Counted from the stretch's first letter, positions 8,767 through 18,989 are shown. The stretch is 64,000 nucleotides of DNA from Gracilimonas sp034520725 (GCA_034520725.1 JAXHNH010000003.1:248001-312000), one strand, 5' to 3'. The notes: generated from the sequence alone by a model not told the origin. Program-made: numbers and translations.

Positions 8767-10485
8767 AATACCTCCTATTGGTTTGATATATCAATTCATC
8801 TGCTTGAACCGTTTCTCCACAATTATGCATCCGAGTTCCATAAAATGGGTTTTCAATTTCTTTCTCATCACTGATCCAGGAGCTCCCGCCATCATACATG
8901 GGACAGTATTGTTTGAAAAGTGTTCCCTCATAGCCTTCTTCTTCAATTCGATTGATCAGTGCTTCAGAAATAGATTTAAATTCAGCTCTCAACTCTTCAA
9001 TGTCACTGAAGCTATCCATTGAAAACATGTAAGTATGTTCTTTGGCTAATTCAAAATCATCGTTGGCCAAGGCTTCCCGAAGTTTCAGGTACTCAGGAAC
9101 GAGAACTTCAAGATCATCCGGCATTTGATGTCCGGTATGATCGTCATTTGTATCCGAATCGGATCCCACCATGTCAGTATCCTCTGTTTCCATGTCACCG
9201 TGATCGTGGGCTCCGCGGTTGGCTCCTGATCCGGGCTCGGGGTTCATCATGCTGAATTTATCGCTAAGCTGAGCGGCGGCATCCACCTTGAACGTGCCAT
9301 TTGTTACCACGTGCTCTCCGGTTTTCAGACCCGATTCAATGACATACTCGTTTCCGGCTCTTTTACCCAATGTTACTTCTCTGCCTTCAAAAGCGGGCGT
9401 TTGGGCTGTGGAAACATCAACGAAAACAATTGATCGTGACCCGGTCCATAGCACAGCGCTACGTGGAACTAACAGTTGTGGCTGTTGGTCTGTTTGTGAT
9501 GAAATCACACCTTCGGCGAACATGCCGGGTTTCATTCTGTTTTGCGGATTATCTGCTGTGATGCGAACCTCCACCGTTCGGGAATTTTCGTTTAAAAACG
9601 GCTGAATGAAGCTGACATTTCCGGTGTAAGTCTGTCCGGGTACAGAGCTCACTGTAAACTCGACTTTATCTCCATTACTCAAATTGCTGACTGCCGATTC
9701 AAAGGCCTCAAATTCAACCCAAACCTTGGAGAGATCGGCGATACGATAAAGCATGGATCCTTCGTCAATATGGTCTTCTCGTGAGATATCGATCTGTGAT
9801 ACATATCCTGAAACGGGAGAAAAGAAATCAAGCTCTTCCATCACTTCTCCTGATCGTTCGATCTGATCAATAGTCTCTTCCGGAAATTCCCAAAGTAAAA
9901 GTTTGCGCCGGGTTGACTCATATAGTCGAGGATTTTGCTCCTTGAAGCGGGCGGTTTCCAGTAGTTCACGTTGAGCAGTAATGAGCTCGGGTGAATAAAT
10001 GGAAGCGAGTTTTTGCCCTTTGCGCACGTAATCTCCGGTATAATCCACATACAACTCCCGAACGCGACCGGGGAAGTGAGCGGTTACATTCGATACCAGG
10101 TTTTGATTCACGGTTACTTTACCCGGTAAACGTGTTTCTACTATCGGAATCCCTGTTCTAACGGGAGTGGTTTGGATCTCTGCGAGTGCCAGCGCGGCTT
10201 CCGAGAATTGAACGGCGTTAGGGCTCACTGATTCCAAATCGCTGTCATTAAGATCATCAGCCGGAATGAGTTCCATGCCACAGATAGGGCAATTACCCGG
10301 TTCATTCTCTCTAATCTGAGGGTGCATACTGCAGGTGTACACAACATTGCCTTCTTCATCGGTATGTGTTTCTGAGATATGTTCTTCAAGGGTTTGAGGC
10401 TCCGAAGTTCCTCCAAAAAAGAGATATCCAAGGAATAACCGCCAAGAATGAGTCCGGAATAAATAAGTATGTTTTTAGTTTTCAT
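8699..10485 (-). CDS. cusB: CusB-type RND periplasmic adaptor with N-terminal metal-binding motif and C-terminal DUF3347-like domain
   Basis: This is the membrane-fusion subunit of a CusABC-type Cu/Ag efflux pump. From 10485 the leader reads MKTKNILIYSGLILGG and then shifts frame near 10432; the rest is one 547-codon frame from 10342. It holds the heavy-metal binding motif YTCSMHP..CPICGM, the barrel-sandwich/lipoyl and beta-barrel parts of a membrane-fusion protein (GRVRELYVDYTGDYVRKGQ; MKPGMFAEG), a His/Asp-rich linker and a DUF3347-like tail with CPMYDGG and MHNCGE. As given, the frame runs into the P-II-like gene, so the true stop, probably near 8780, may also have been lost by an indel. 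Order CusA-CusC-CusB on one strand suggests an operon. Confidence 0.85.
8771..8776 (-). promoter_or_regulatory. Strong ribosome binding site of the P-II-like gene
   Basis: AGGAGG lies four bases before the ATG at 8766. It fixes the start of the P-II-like gene although the cusB frame runs through this point. Confidence 0.6.
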
Positions 10486-10781
10486 GATTCTTGATGTTTA
10501 GTGGTGAAATTTTTTGTCTTAAGTGAAAAAGATGAATTCATTCTCGAATAAGTCTCCCTTTGAAGGGAGTACTCCGCCAGCTGGCGGAGGGAGGGATGTT
10601 GGTGCCAAGGGCTCTGAGCTTTATTTACAGTCTCACTTGCCCCATAAGCAGCACCCACCGTCTTGCTCCGCATTCGCTCCGCAATCCACCTCCCTAAGGG
10701 AGACTTTCTTCCGGCACATTCGAAATTCGATGTTGAATGTTCAATGTTCAAATTCATTACCCCTCCTTATCCGCATTATGC
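10486..10781. repeat. Intergenic repeat block between cusB and cusC
   Basis: There is no convincing gene here. The stretch contains an 18-bp perfect palindrome (CTCCGCCAGCTGGCGGAG, near 10569-10586), a GGGAG/CTCCC-rich inverted layout, and a short tract of the form GAACATTGAACATTCAACAT (minus strand, near 10727-10750) that is partly repeated near 17174-17186. Such blocks are typical dispersed intergenic repeats. An ATG after a GGAGGGG at about 10757 opens a frame, but its translation is repeat-derived. Confidence 0.55.
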
Positions 10782-11990
10782 TCACCCGATACATAATGCC
10801 GCCGCTTTATGCACGCTTTGTGTAGCTCTTTCGGCTTGAACGCGTTTAAGTTGGTATTCAAGTTGCCTGCGCTGCATTCGTAAGATCTCTTCGAAGTCCG
10901 AGTTGTCGGTGGAATAGGCATCCATCATGATATTGATGGCCTGCGTGATGCGTTGAATTTGTTTTTCATTGTAGAGATCAAATCTACGACGGGCATCTTT
11001 ATAATCCCGAAGGGTGGCATCCAATTCAGTTTCCAGTGAGTTTTCACGGGACGAAATTTGATACTCAAGGTCCTGAATACTTCGCTCAACTTGTTGAACC
11101 CTAGCACTGTTCTTTTTACCAAATATGGGAATTCTGAAACCGGCCATGACCATAAGGGCATCCTCTCCGCTATTTGCTACGTTCGGCATATCTGTCTCAC
11201 CGGTAAAAATGTAATCCACTCCCAGCTTGATGCCCGGCTTGTTCTGTTTCTGAGCCAGTGATCTCATTTCCCTGGAAGAGTCCTCCTGATACCGAAGACG
11301 ATTAAGCCGTGGGTTTTGTTGCCGGATTTCAGACAGGAGTTCTTCACGGGATTTGATCTCAACGCTGTTCAAAGAATCCGTTAGTGTTATAGTTTCACCC
11401 TTATTTCGGTTTAGCAACTCATTCATTCTTTGAAGCAGAACTTCACGGTTATCTTTCAGTAACTTGATCTGAATATTGAGGTCTTCTTCTTCAATTTGAG
11501 CTCTTAATACATCTACTTGGGTAGCTCGGCCGGTTTCATATCGTGCCAAACTCAGTTCAACTAACGAATTGAGAATTTCTTGGTTTTCTTCAGCAATACG
11601 GATGCTTTCCTCCAATTCATAGATTTCGTGAAGTGTTTGTTCAACTTGTAAGAAGATGCGATTCCGGCTTTCCTGAAAAGATTCGAAAGCCGCTTTAGCC
11701 CGTAAATCAGATGCAGATCGTTGATCCTTAAGTGAGCCAAACCACGGTAGCATTTGAGAAACGGAGATTCGTCCTTGCTGTGGACCAACCCGGGTCTCAA
11801 TGGGCTTGACGAAATAGGAGAATGAAACTTCCGGGTCGGGTAATGTTCCCATAATGGGGCTCTCTTCCAAAGCCGATAAATACTGTTGATATTTTGCTTT
11901 AAGCTCCGGGTTATTTTTTGCTGCTTCTTGTTGGTAATCGGTGATGGTTTGGGCAGTAGCGGTGAAGGACAGCAGAAGTAGTATCGACAT
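10782..11990 (-). CDS. cusC: TolC-family outer-membrane efflux protein (CusC-like)
   Basis: The protein has 402 residues. A signal peptide (SILLLLSFTATAQ) is followed by two helical OEP repeats: residues 14-190 with DPEVSFSYFVKPIETRVGPQQ and MLPWFGSLKDQRSASDLRAK, and the second repeat from about residue 210, with FRIPIFGKKNSARVQQVERSIQDLEYQ. These match TolC/CusC outer-membrane factors of copper RND pumps in Bacteroidota. The frame extends upstream to 12164 through repeat DNA, so I chose the ATG at 11990, directly before a clear signal peptide. It lies between CusA (upstream) and CusB (downstream) on the same strand and would form the outer-membrane channel of the pump. Confidence 0.85.
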   Translation of the reverse strand: MSILLLLSFTATAQTITDYQQEAAKNNPELKAKYQQYLSALEESPIMGTLPDPEVSFSYFVKPIETRVGPQQGRISVSQMLPWFGSLKDQRSASDLRAKAAFESFQESRNRIFLQVEQTLHEIYELEESIRIAEENQEILNSLVELSLARYETGRATQVDVLRAQIEEEDLNIQIKLLKDNREVLLQRMNELLNRNKGETITLTDSLNSVEIKSREELLSEIRQQNPRLNRLRYQEDSSREMRSLAQKQNKPGIKLGVDYIFTGETDMPNVANSGEDALMVMAGFRIPIFGKKNSARVQQVERSIQDLEYQISSRENSLETELDATLRDYKDARRRFDLYNEKQIQRITQAINIMMDAYSTDNSDFEEILRMQRRQLEYQLKRVQAERATQSVHKAAALCIG

Positions 11991-12534
11991 CGTTATTAAC
12001 CGCAGAGGACGCAAAGGTTTCGCAAAGTACGCTAAGAAGTTGAAAACTAACCCTGTTCCGAACCTCTTGGTTCGGAATGCCGCAGGAACCTCTGGTTCCA
12101 GATGGATAGATTCGAGTATGGTTGCCCTCACTGTCCTCTCTCTGGATGACGCAGCGAGCTGCACATCCTGTCTCTCTCCAAAGAGAGATAGTATTCTGGC
12201 TTATATCATACAGTTGAAATCGAGTTATACTCGTTCCGCTGCTCTGCTGCGGAATGCCTGCAGGAACCTCCGGTTCCAAAAAGCTGGATTCGAGCTTGGT
12301 TGCCCTCACTGCCCTCTCTCTGGATTGTAGCAGAGCTAAATCCTGTCTCTCTCCAAAGAGATAGGTTCTTGCCATATTCAACTTCTCTGATTCGAGTTAA
12401 ACTTTTGGATTCAGGCCAGAACCTATGTCCCTCCGGGAGGGACAGAAAAATCAGCTCGCCTGTCCCGAGAATTCGGGAAGGGAGGGCCGTCACTTCGCTA
12501 TTCAATATTCTGCTATTCATTATTCGATATTCCT
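11991..12534. repeat. Composite palindromic repeats, two tandem copies, between cusA and cusC
   Basis: No gene is supported. Two copies of a composite element (about 12055-12205 and 12232-12490) contain in order a TTCCGAACC/GGTTCGGAA-type palindrome, a GGAACCTCTGGTTCC palindrome, a GGTTGCCCTCACTG segment, and a CTCTCTCTGGAT...CTCTCCAAAGAGAGAT hairpin. The second copy adds TCCCTCCGGGAGGGA. A third copy lies at 16343-16600. A separate tract at about 11999-12036 (CGCAGAGGACGCAAAG and variants) precedes cusC and is itself a common Bacteroidota intergenic motif. Confidence 0.8.
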
Positions 12535-15500
12535 TCATGATATCCTCTTTTTCATTTTAAATTCTTTCCACATGTAATAAAGCACGGGAATCACCAGCAG
12601 CGTGATGACTTGCAAGAACATCCCGCCCACACTGGGGATTGCCATAGGTACCATGATATCCGAACCGCGACCGGTGGATGTTAGAACGGGGAGCAGCGCC
12701 AGGATGGTGGTTGCCGTGGTCATCAGCGTTGGGCGTATGCGGCGGGTGCTCGCTTCGATCACTACTTCTCGTAATTCAGCAGATGTTTTGGGTTTCTTTC
12801 GGTCAAATAATTGATCAAGGTACGTGGCCATTACCACCCCGCCATCAGCGGCAATACCAAATAAAGCAGATAGAACCTACCCACACGGCCACGCTCAAAT
12901 TCACGGTTCCCATTTGAAAGAGATCCCGCAGGTTTTGCCCGAATAGCTCAAAGTTCAAAAACCAACCTTGACCGTAGAGCCAGACGAGTAAAAATCCACC
13001 GGCCCAGGCTACAAAAATACTGGTGAAGATCATGGCGGTTGTACTCCACCGAACGGAACTGGAAATACATGATCAGGAAAATGAAGACCAGAGCGATGGG
13101 CAGAATAATACTCAGGCGTTTTTCAGCTCGGACCTGATTCTCGTAATTTCCGGCAAACTCAAAATTGATTCCTGTGGGAATAGTAAGGTCACCTGAATCC
13201 ACGTTATCCTGAATGGTTTGTCGGGCATTTTCCACAACTTCCACTTCGGCGTAGCCATCAACCTTGTCGAAAATAACATACCCTACCAGGAAAGTATCCT
13301 CGCTTTTAATAGCTTGAGGTCCCTGCCGGTATTTAATTTCAGAAAGTTGTGATAGAGGTACCTGAGTGCCCGTCTTGGTTGGAACCAAAAGTTCGCCCAA
13401 TGCTTCAGGGTTATCCCGCAATTCCCGAGCAAAACGTACGCGAATAGGATAACGCTCGCGGCCTTCGACGGAGGTTGAGACCGCCATTCCACCCACACCC
13501 ATCGACATAAACTGCTGTACATCCTGTACGGAGAGTCCGTAGCGCGCCAACTGTTCACGATCCCAGTGTACTTCCAGATAGGGTTTGCCAACAATGCGCT
13601 CAGCAAAAACAGAGGAAGCTTTTACGCCCTCCGCTTCTCGAAGAATTTCCTCCAGTTCCAACCCAAAGTTTTCAATTTCCTGAAGGTCATTGCCTTTCAC
13701 TTTTACGCCCATGGGGGCTCGCATACCGGATTGCAGCATCACCAATCGCGTTTCTATGGGTTGAAGCTTTGGAGCTGATGTAGTTCCCGGTATTCGGGAT
13801 ACTGATACGATTTCATCCCAGATATCATCGGGTGATTTAATGTGATCTCGCCATTGCCGATAATACTCACCGTCTTCATCCTGGATCAGTTCACCCTTTT
13901 CATTCTTTAAAAACTCTCCGGAATCATTCATCTGATAGCGAACCCGTCGTCCGTTTTCATCGGTTTTGTATTCTGATTTGTAGAGGATGACATTTTCGAA
14001 CATGGAAACAGGGGCGGGGTCGAGTGCTGATTCTGTGCGACCCATTTTTCCAACTACGGTTTCAACTTCAGGGATGGCGTTTACAGCAAGGTCAATTTTA
14101 CGCATTACGTCTTCTGCTTCCTCAACTCCGGCATGCGGCATGGTGGTTGGCATCAGCAGGAAGGCGCCTTCATCCAGCGCGGGCATAAATTCTTCTCCAA
14201 GCCCGGGAATGGCTTCTGAAGCGGAAGTCCATACGGATGTTTCGCGAACATCCACCCCGATCACATCAAAGCTTTTTGCTACAAATCCGAATGTGGTCGC
14301 AAAGCCCAACCATGTCATCACCCCAAAAACTACAAAAGCGGATGGGATGCGAGGAAGGTCTTTCTATGATCCAGACACCAACTGATGATGGTTTGGTAAT
14401 ATCTAATGATCAACCAGAAGGCGACTAAGATCAGGGCGATCACTACTACAATAAAAAACAGATTACCGGCAAATGAGACCGAAGGCCCAAAGGGCAGCCA
14501 GTATTCTGTCAACAGCCAGGTTACTACCACTACAGCCAACGCATTGTTCAAAAACGGGATTCGTTGTCGGTAGCTCTCACCTAAAAAGAATCCGGCGCCA
14601 TTTATCAGTCCAAAACCCAAGATCAAAAATCCGCCCCAACCCGAAATAGTGAACATGGCGATAAACCCACCGATCACCAACAGTCCGTTCCAGCCTAGCT
14701 TGAGCTTACGGTTGTTGAACTTCAGCCCGAAAAACCAGTGGGCAAAAGGAGGAATCAGCGTGATAGCGATAATGATGGAGGCAATCAATGCAAAGGTTTT
14801 GGTGTAGGCCAGTGGTTTGAAGAGTTTGCCTTCGGCGGCGATCATGGTGAATACGGGCAAAAAACTAACAATCGTAGTGGTGATGGCGGTTAAAACAGCC
14901 CCGGCTACTTCAACAGTGGCGTTATAAATTACCTCCAATAGGGACTCGCCTTCATCCATTTCCTCCATATGCCGGAGCATGTTTTCAGAAAGGATTACCC
15001 CCATATCCACGATGGTCCCTATGGCAATGGCGATCCCCGAAAGTGCTACAATGTTGGCGTCCACCCCGAAGTATTTCATGGCTATAAAAGTCATGAGTAC
15101 GGCAATTGGCAGCATTCCGGAGATCAAAACCGAAGTCCGCAGGTTCATGACCATAATGACGATAACAATGATGGTGATCAGGATCTGTAGAGTTAGGGCT
15201 TCTTCGAGCGTTCCCAGCGTTTCTGAGATGAGCGTGGAGCGGTCATAGAATGGCACAATGGTGACTTTAGATTCAGTCCCGTCTTCCAGGGTTTTAGAAG
15301 GAAGTCCGGTCGAAATCTCCTCGATCTGTGCTTTTACATTATCGATCACTTGCTGAGGATTTGCTCCCTGTCGGGCAACGACCACACCGCCTACGGCTTC
15401 CGCACCCGCTTTATCCAGTGCGCCTCGTCGAGGGGCAGGTCCCATACTAACAAAGCCAATATCCTGAACCCGGATAGGGGTATTATCCACTACTTTGACC

Positions 15501-16294
15501 ACGGCGGATTCGAGATCCCCCAGATTTTTGACATAACCAATACCACGCACCAAGTACTCGGCATTGTTCATCTCGATGGTGCGGGCTCCGGTTTCAGCGT
15601 TGGCTTTTCGTACCGCATCAATAACTTCTGAAAGAGTGACATCATAGGTTTTGAGTTTATTGGGGTCGATATCAACCTGGTACTCTTTCACGTATCCTCC
15701 AATGGAGGCGACTTCTGCCACACCCTGGGCACCGGAAAGTCCGTATTTCACATAAAAATCCTGAATGGACCGAAGTTCCTGTGGATCCCAGCCGCCTGCC
15801 GGATCACCATTTTGATCCCTACCTTCAAGTGTATACCAAAAGATCTGTCCAAGACCGGTGGCATCAGGTCCAAGACTCGGTTTGGCAGCCTGGGGTAAGG
15901 TGCCGGCCGGCAGTGAATTCAGTTTTTCAAGTATCCGGGTGCGACTCCAATAGTAGTCTACATCCTCTTCAAAAATGACATAGATAATGGATAGTCCGGT
16001 CATCGAATTGCTCCGGACGGTCTTTATTCCGGGTACGGTCAGCAGTTGGGTCGTAAGTGGGTAGGTGACCTGATCTTCAATATCCTGGGGTGACTGACCT
16101 TCCCAATCGGTATACACGATCTGTTGGTTCTCACCAAGATTAGGGATGGCATCTACAGGCACACGGTCACGCGGAAGGAAATCCAGGTTCCAATTGAAGG
16201 GGGCTACGGCAAGTCCCCAGCCTACCATGACCAGCAAAAGCAGTACAGCCACGAGTTTATTTTCCAGGAAAAACCGGATGGTTTTGTTTAGCAT
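12535..16294 (-). pseudogene. cusA: CusA-type heavy-metal RND pump, three frameshifts
   Basis: This is the inner-membrane proton-driven pump of a Cu/Ag RND system. It starts at 16294 (MLNKTIRFFLENKLVAVLLL). The first 654 codons are one frame and include the HME-RND features VPVDAIPNLGENQQIVYTDW and the helix-4 motif GIAIAIGTIVDMGVILSENM. A one-base loss near 14340 leads to the frame containing the second porter part (MPALDEGAFLLMPTTMPHAG; a Met-containing substrate region with QSGMRAPMGVKVKG). Two more shifts near 13035 and 12870 lead to the last helices and a stop at 12535. Joined length of about 1,250 residues is normal for Bacteroidota CusA with an extra central membrane segment. Substitutions in motifs are not evident. 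Confidence 0.85.
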
Positions 16295-16615
16295 TTTTTA
16301 GGGAATGAGTTATTAAGTGAATTAGGGAATAAGTTTTCTCACTCATTCCGAACCTCCTGGTTCGGAATGCATGACGGAACCTCTGGTTCCAAAGTGCTTG
16401 AGATGAGTTTAGTTGCCCTTAGCTTTCCTCTCTCTGGATTTATAGCAAAGCTAAATCCTGTCTCTCTCCAAAGAGAGATAGGTTCTTGCCAAATTCAGAG
16501 TGTAGAATTCGATTTAAAGCATAGAAATTGGCAAGAACCTGTGTCCCTCCGGAGGGACCGTAAGAACAGCTCGCTGTTACTTACAGGGAGGAGAGTCAGA
16601 GAAAAGTCAACCGAC
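16295..16615. repeat. Composite palindromic repeat upstream of cusA
   Basis: This stretch has no gene. It carries a third copy (16343-16600) of the element found between cusA and cusC: TTCCGAACC...GGTTCGGAA, GGAACCTCTGGTTCC, CTCTCTCTGGAT...CTCTCCAAAGAGAGAT, GGTTCTTGCCAA...TTGGCAAGAACC and TCCCTCCGGAGGGA. All are nested hairpins, in the same orientation as the other copies. Confidence 0.8.
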
Positions 16616-17073
16616 TCAGACAACTACACCAATCCCTAGATCAGAAAAGATTCGTTGGTAATGATAGATAGGCGGAGGTGAATAGGAATCCGAAACCGGA
16701 ATATGAAAAGCGTTGGTTTCGGGTTGATCAATATGAATTTCTGCCAGGATCTCAACGATGCTCAATGCTGGGACTTTTACCTTCAGCTGAGCATTGGCTT
16801 CTGTCTTGACCGGTGCTTCCTCAACGGAACAGGCACAGGCAAAGCCAAAATCATGCAGATCGTGATGCTTCATCTCGTTTTTGTCGTGAGCGGGAATGAC
16901 ATCATTCATCGGGCAGTCTTCCGCATGCTCACTCATGGGCTGATGCATCTCGTCCGTTTCAGTGCATACTTTCATCCGACATGGCATGAAGTCCCGATGG
17001 AAGCGAAATCCCCGATCAGGATACTCAAACTGAGTACCGAAGCGATTAAACGATATGTAGCAGATATTTTCAC
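16616..17073 (-). pseudogene. HYC_CC_PP-like small secreted Cys/His-rich protein, frameshifted
   Basis: A GTG start at 17073 gives KISATYRLIASVLSLSILIGDFASIGTSCH, a signal peptide and the first SCH motif. The frame then shifts near 16985 into MKVCTETDEMHQPMSEHAEDC, a His-rich stretch, FACACSVEEAPV, and a C-terminal SPPPIYHYQRIFSDL. The order of a Cys/His site, paired cysteines and a PP motif matches the Bacteroidota family annotated HYC_CC_PP, small exported proteins often found ahead of copper efflux genes. No function is established; metal binding is inferred from the Cys, His and Met content. It is the first gene of the copper island, 321 bases upstream of cusA. Confidence 0.6.
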
Positions 17074-17440
17074 AGGCCTAAATTAGTCAAGGGAGCAGTG
17101 AATTCAAAGCAGGTTGGGTGGGAAGTCAGGATTTGATAAATGTTTCGCGTCATTTGGTAATAAGTAAGGTAGGGAACATTGAACATTCAAAGTTGAAGTG
17201 AAGTTATTCTTTAGAAAAATACTCTTAAAATAGTTCCGTCGCTCTGCTGGGGAACTAGATATTGAATCTGCGCTTTAAAATCTGTTTAAGTTCGCCAAAT
17301 AATTACCCCAACATCCGTATATTTGGACTTCATATTTTATTCCAAAACTCATCTGTTGAAGCAAAAGGTCCCTCCATTAGCCCAAGCTACTAAAAAACCG
17401 CTACATACTGATTCTCGGCATCGTCTTCATTGCCTTATCG
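17074..17440. other. Intergenic region with the divergent start of the copper island and the MFS gene
   Basis: I see no complete gene here. It holds a short GAACATTGAACATTC tract (about 17174-17186) and the first copy of a repeat (17233-17281, beginning GTTCCGTCGCTCT) that recurs after the MFS gene. The MFS reading frame is open from 17381, so its true start is probably in this interval. Confidence 0.5.
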
Positions 17441-18556
17441 ATGCGTTCGCCATTATCGAGTGTGGGGCCGCTAACTGAATTTATCCAAAATGCTCTGGGA
17501 CTTTCGTACAGTATGGTCGGGTTGATCACTACTCTCCCCTTAATTTGTTTTGCTTTGCTATCAGGTTTTACGCTGTATTTCACTCAACGATTTGGGTTGG
17601 AATTCACCCTTGGTGCTGCCCTCTTTATTCTTACCATTGGTACAGTCAGCCGATATTTTGCAACCATTCCGTCTTTATACCTTGGCACCCTGTTTATAGG
17701 GATCGGCATCGCTGTGATGAACGTACTGATGCCTTCTATTGTGAAACGGGATTTTCCGAAGCGATCAGGTTTTATGACGAGCCTGTATTCGGGAGTGATG
17801 GGAATCGGGGCCACATTGGGTGCCGGATTGAGTGTACCTCTTGCTCATGCCACTAACTGGCAATTTTCGCTGGGGAGCTGGGCTATTCTATCCTTTATGG
17901 GACTGTTACTTTGGATACCACAGCTTAGAAATAGAACCAAGCCTAAAAACCCTATTCATATAGGGACTGCGATAAAAAAACTGGGTTCTTCACCCATTGC
18001 CTGGCAAATTGCACTGTTCATGGGACTACAATCGCTTATTTTTTACGCCGTTTTGGCCTGGCTGCCGGAGATTCTGATCGATAGAGGCATGACACCGACC
18101 AGAGCGGGTTTAGTTTTGTCCATTTCTCAGGGAACCGGAATTTTAGGTTCACTGGTCATACCTACGATCGCCGGCCGGTTCAAGGATCAGCGCAGTATCG
18201 TATTGGTAACCGGTGCTATGGAGGTCATAGGAGTGGTGGGAATCCTGTTAACAGATACTTTTTTCGTTTCAACCTGGGCGGGAATATTGGGATTTGGACT
18301 CGGCGGGAATTTTAGCCTGGCACTGCTATTCATGGTATTGCGAGCTGATTCTGCTGAGTTGACTACCGGACTTTCCGGAATGGCGCAATCAGTCGGTTAT
18401 TTTGTTGCTGCTTTTGGCCCAATTCTGTTTGGCTTTGTTCATGATCTGACTAACAGCTGGAATATTCCATTGTATAGCATATTGGTAATTGCGGCTTTAC
18501 AGATTGTATTTGGACTGGGTGCAGCAAAGAACAGGATTATTTCCACAAGCTCTTAG
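17441..18556 (+). CDS. CynX/NimT-family MFS transporter
   Basis: The protein has 371 residues from the ATG given, with about eleven membrane helices, the first beginning SPLSSVGPLTEFIQNALG, the NimT/CynX (YeaN) signature. Conserved internal positions include NVLMPSIVKRDFP and the C-terminal FGLGGNFSLALLFMVLRA. The family transports cyanate, nitroimidazole-like or other small organic anions; the substrate here is unknown. The helix is incomplete at this start: the frame is open from 17381 and reads KLLKNRYILILGIVFIALS before the ATG, so the true start is upstream. A TTG at 17356 in the neighbouring frame (KQKVPPLAQATK) would join through a one-base change in the A run at 17392-17397. Not an operon member. 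Confidence 0.8.
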   Translation: MRSPLSSVGPLTEFIQNALGLSYSMVGLITTLPLICFALLSGFTLYFTQRFGLEFTLGAALFILTIGTVSRYFATIPSLYLGTLFIGIGIAVMNVLMPSIVKRDFPKRSGFMTSLYSGVMGIGATLGAGLSVPLAHATNWQFSLGSWAILSFMGLLLWIPQLRNRTKPKNPIHIGTAIKKLGSSPIAWQIALFMGLQSLIFYAVLAWLPEILIDRGMTPTRAGLVLSISQGTGILGSLVIPTIAGRFKDQRSIVLVTGAMEVIGVVGILLTDTFFVSTWAGILGFGLGGNFSLALLFMVLRADSAELTTGLSGMAQSVGYFVAAFGPILFGFVHDLTNSWNIPLYSILVIAALQIVFGLGAAKNRIISTSS

Positions 18557-18578
18557 TATTCTGACTGTGATTGTACTG

Positions 18579-18627
18579 GTTCCGTCGCTCTTTTGCGGAA
18601 CCCAGTATTGAAGCCCTGCTTTAGGAT
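18579..18627. repeat. Second copy of the repeat flanking the MFS gene
   Basis: This 49-base stretch beginning GTTCCGTCGCTCT resembles 17233-17281 over its length, with several mismatches; both copies have the same orientation and contain a GTTCC...GGAAC inverted repeat. The copies bracket the MFS gene. Confidence 0.6.
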
Positions 18628-18636
18628 TAGGTCTCG

Positions 18637-18933
18637 CTAAAGTTTCTCAATACTATCCTTCACTTCATCCGTCATTTCATTGCGGGCTTTTTCAAGGTCA
18701 TAGTGTGCCTGCAGTCCAAGCCACATCTCGGCACTGGTACCGAGAGCTATTGAAAAGCGCAGCGCTGTGTCTCCCGTAACAGAACGCCTTCCGCGAATGA
18801 TCTCATTTACACGATTAGGGGAGACCGATATTCGCCTCGAAAATTCACGCTGACTCATATTCAGAGGTTCCAGATACTCACTCAGAAGTATTTTACCGGG
18901 ATGTATAGACTTAACCTTTTTATCTTCACTCAT
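18637..18933 (-). CDS. higA: HigA-family antitoxin (XRE helix-turn-helix)
   Basis: The protein has 98 residues. HPGKILLSEYLEPLNMSQREFSRRISVSPNRVNEIIRGRRSVTGDTALRFSIALGTSAEMWL is the full helix-turn-helix pattern of HigA/VapI antitoxins, split here only for description: the HPG opening, then the recognition helix at VSPNRVNEII, then GTSAEMWLGLQ. HigA normally neutralises the RelE-like mRNA interferase HigB encoded just upstream and represses the shared operon. No intact higB is present in the 200 bases upstream; only a weak fragment may remain (see 18990-19090). It is therefore an orphan, and may act as a stand-alone regulator. Confidence 0.85.
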   Translation of the reverse strand: MSEDKKVKSIHPGKILLSEYLEPLNMSQREFSRRISVSPNRVNEIIRGRRSVTGDTALRFSIALGTSAEMWLGLQAHYDLEKARNEMTDEVKDSIEKL

Positions 18934-18989
18934 GGCTTAATGGTTAGTGATGATTATAGTTAATGGTATTATGTATCGGTACACAGTAC

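Noticed and set aside
10482..10757. 91-codon minus-strand frame after cusC with a GGAGGGG site
   Set aside because: The translation is made of the dispersed intergenic repeat words and stops in a palindrome; no protein signature is seen.
11911..12538. Several 70-156 codon frames between cusA and cusC on both strands
   Set aside because: They are readings of the nested hairpin repeats; the same words occur upstream of cusA.
12055..16600. CRISPR array
   Set aside because: The repeats are unequal in length and spacing, contain internal palindromes and bracket a gene; there are no uniform spacers.
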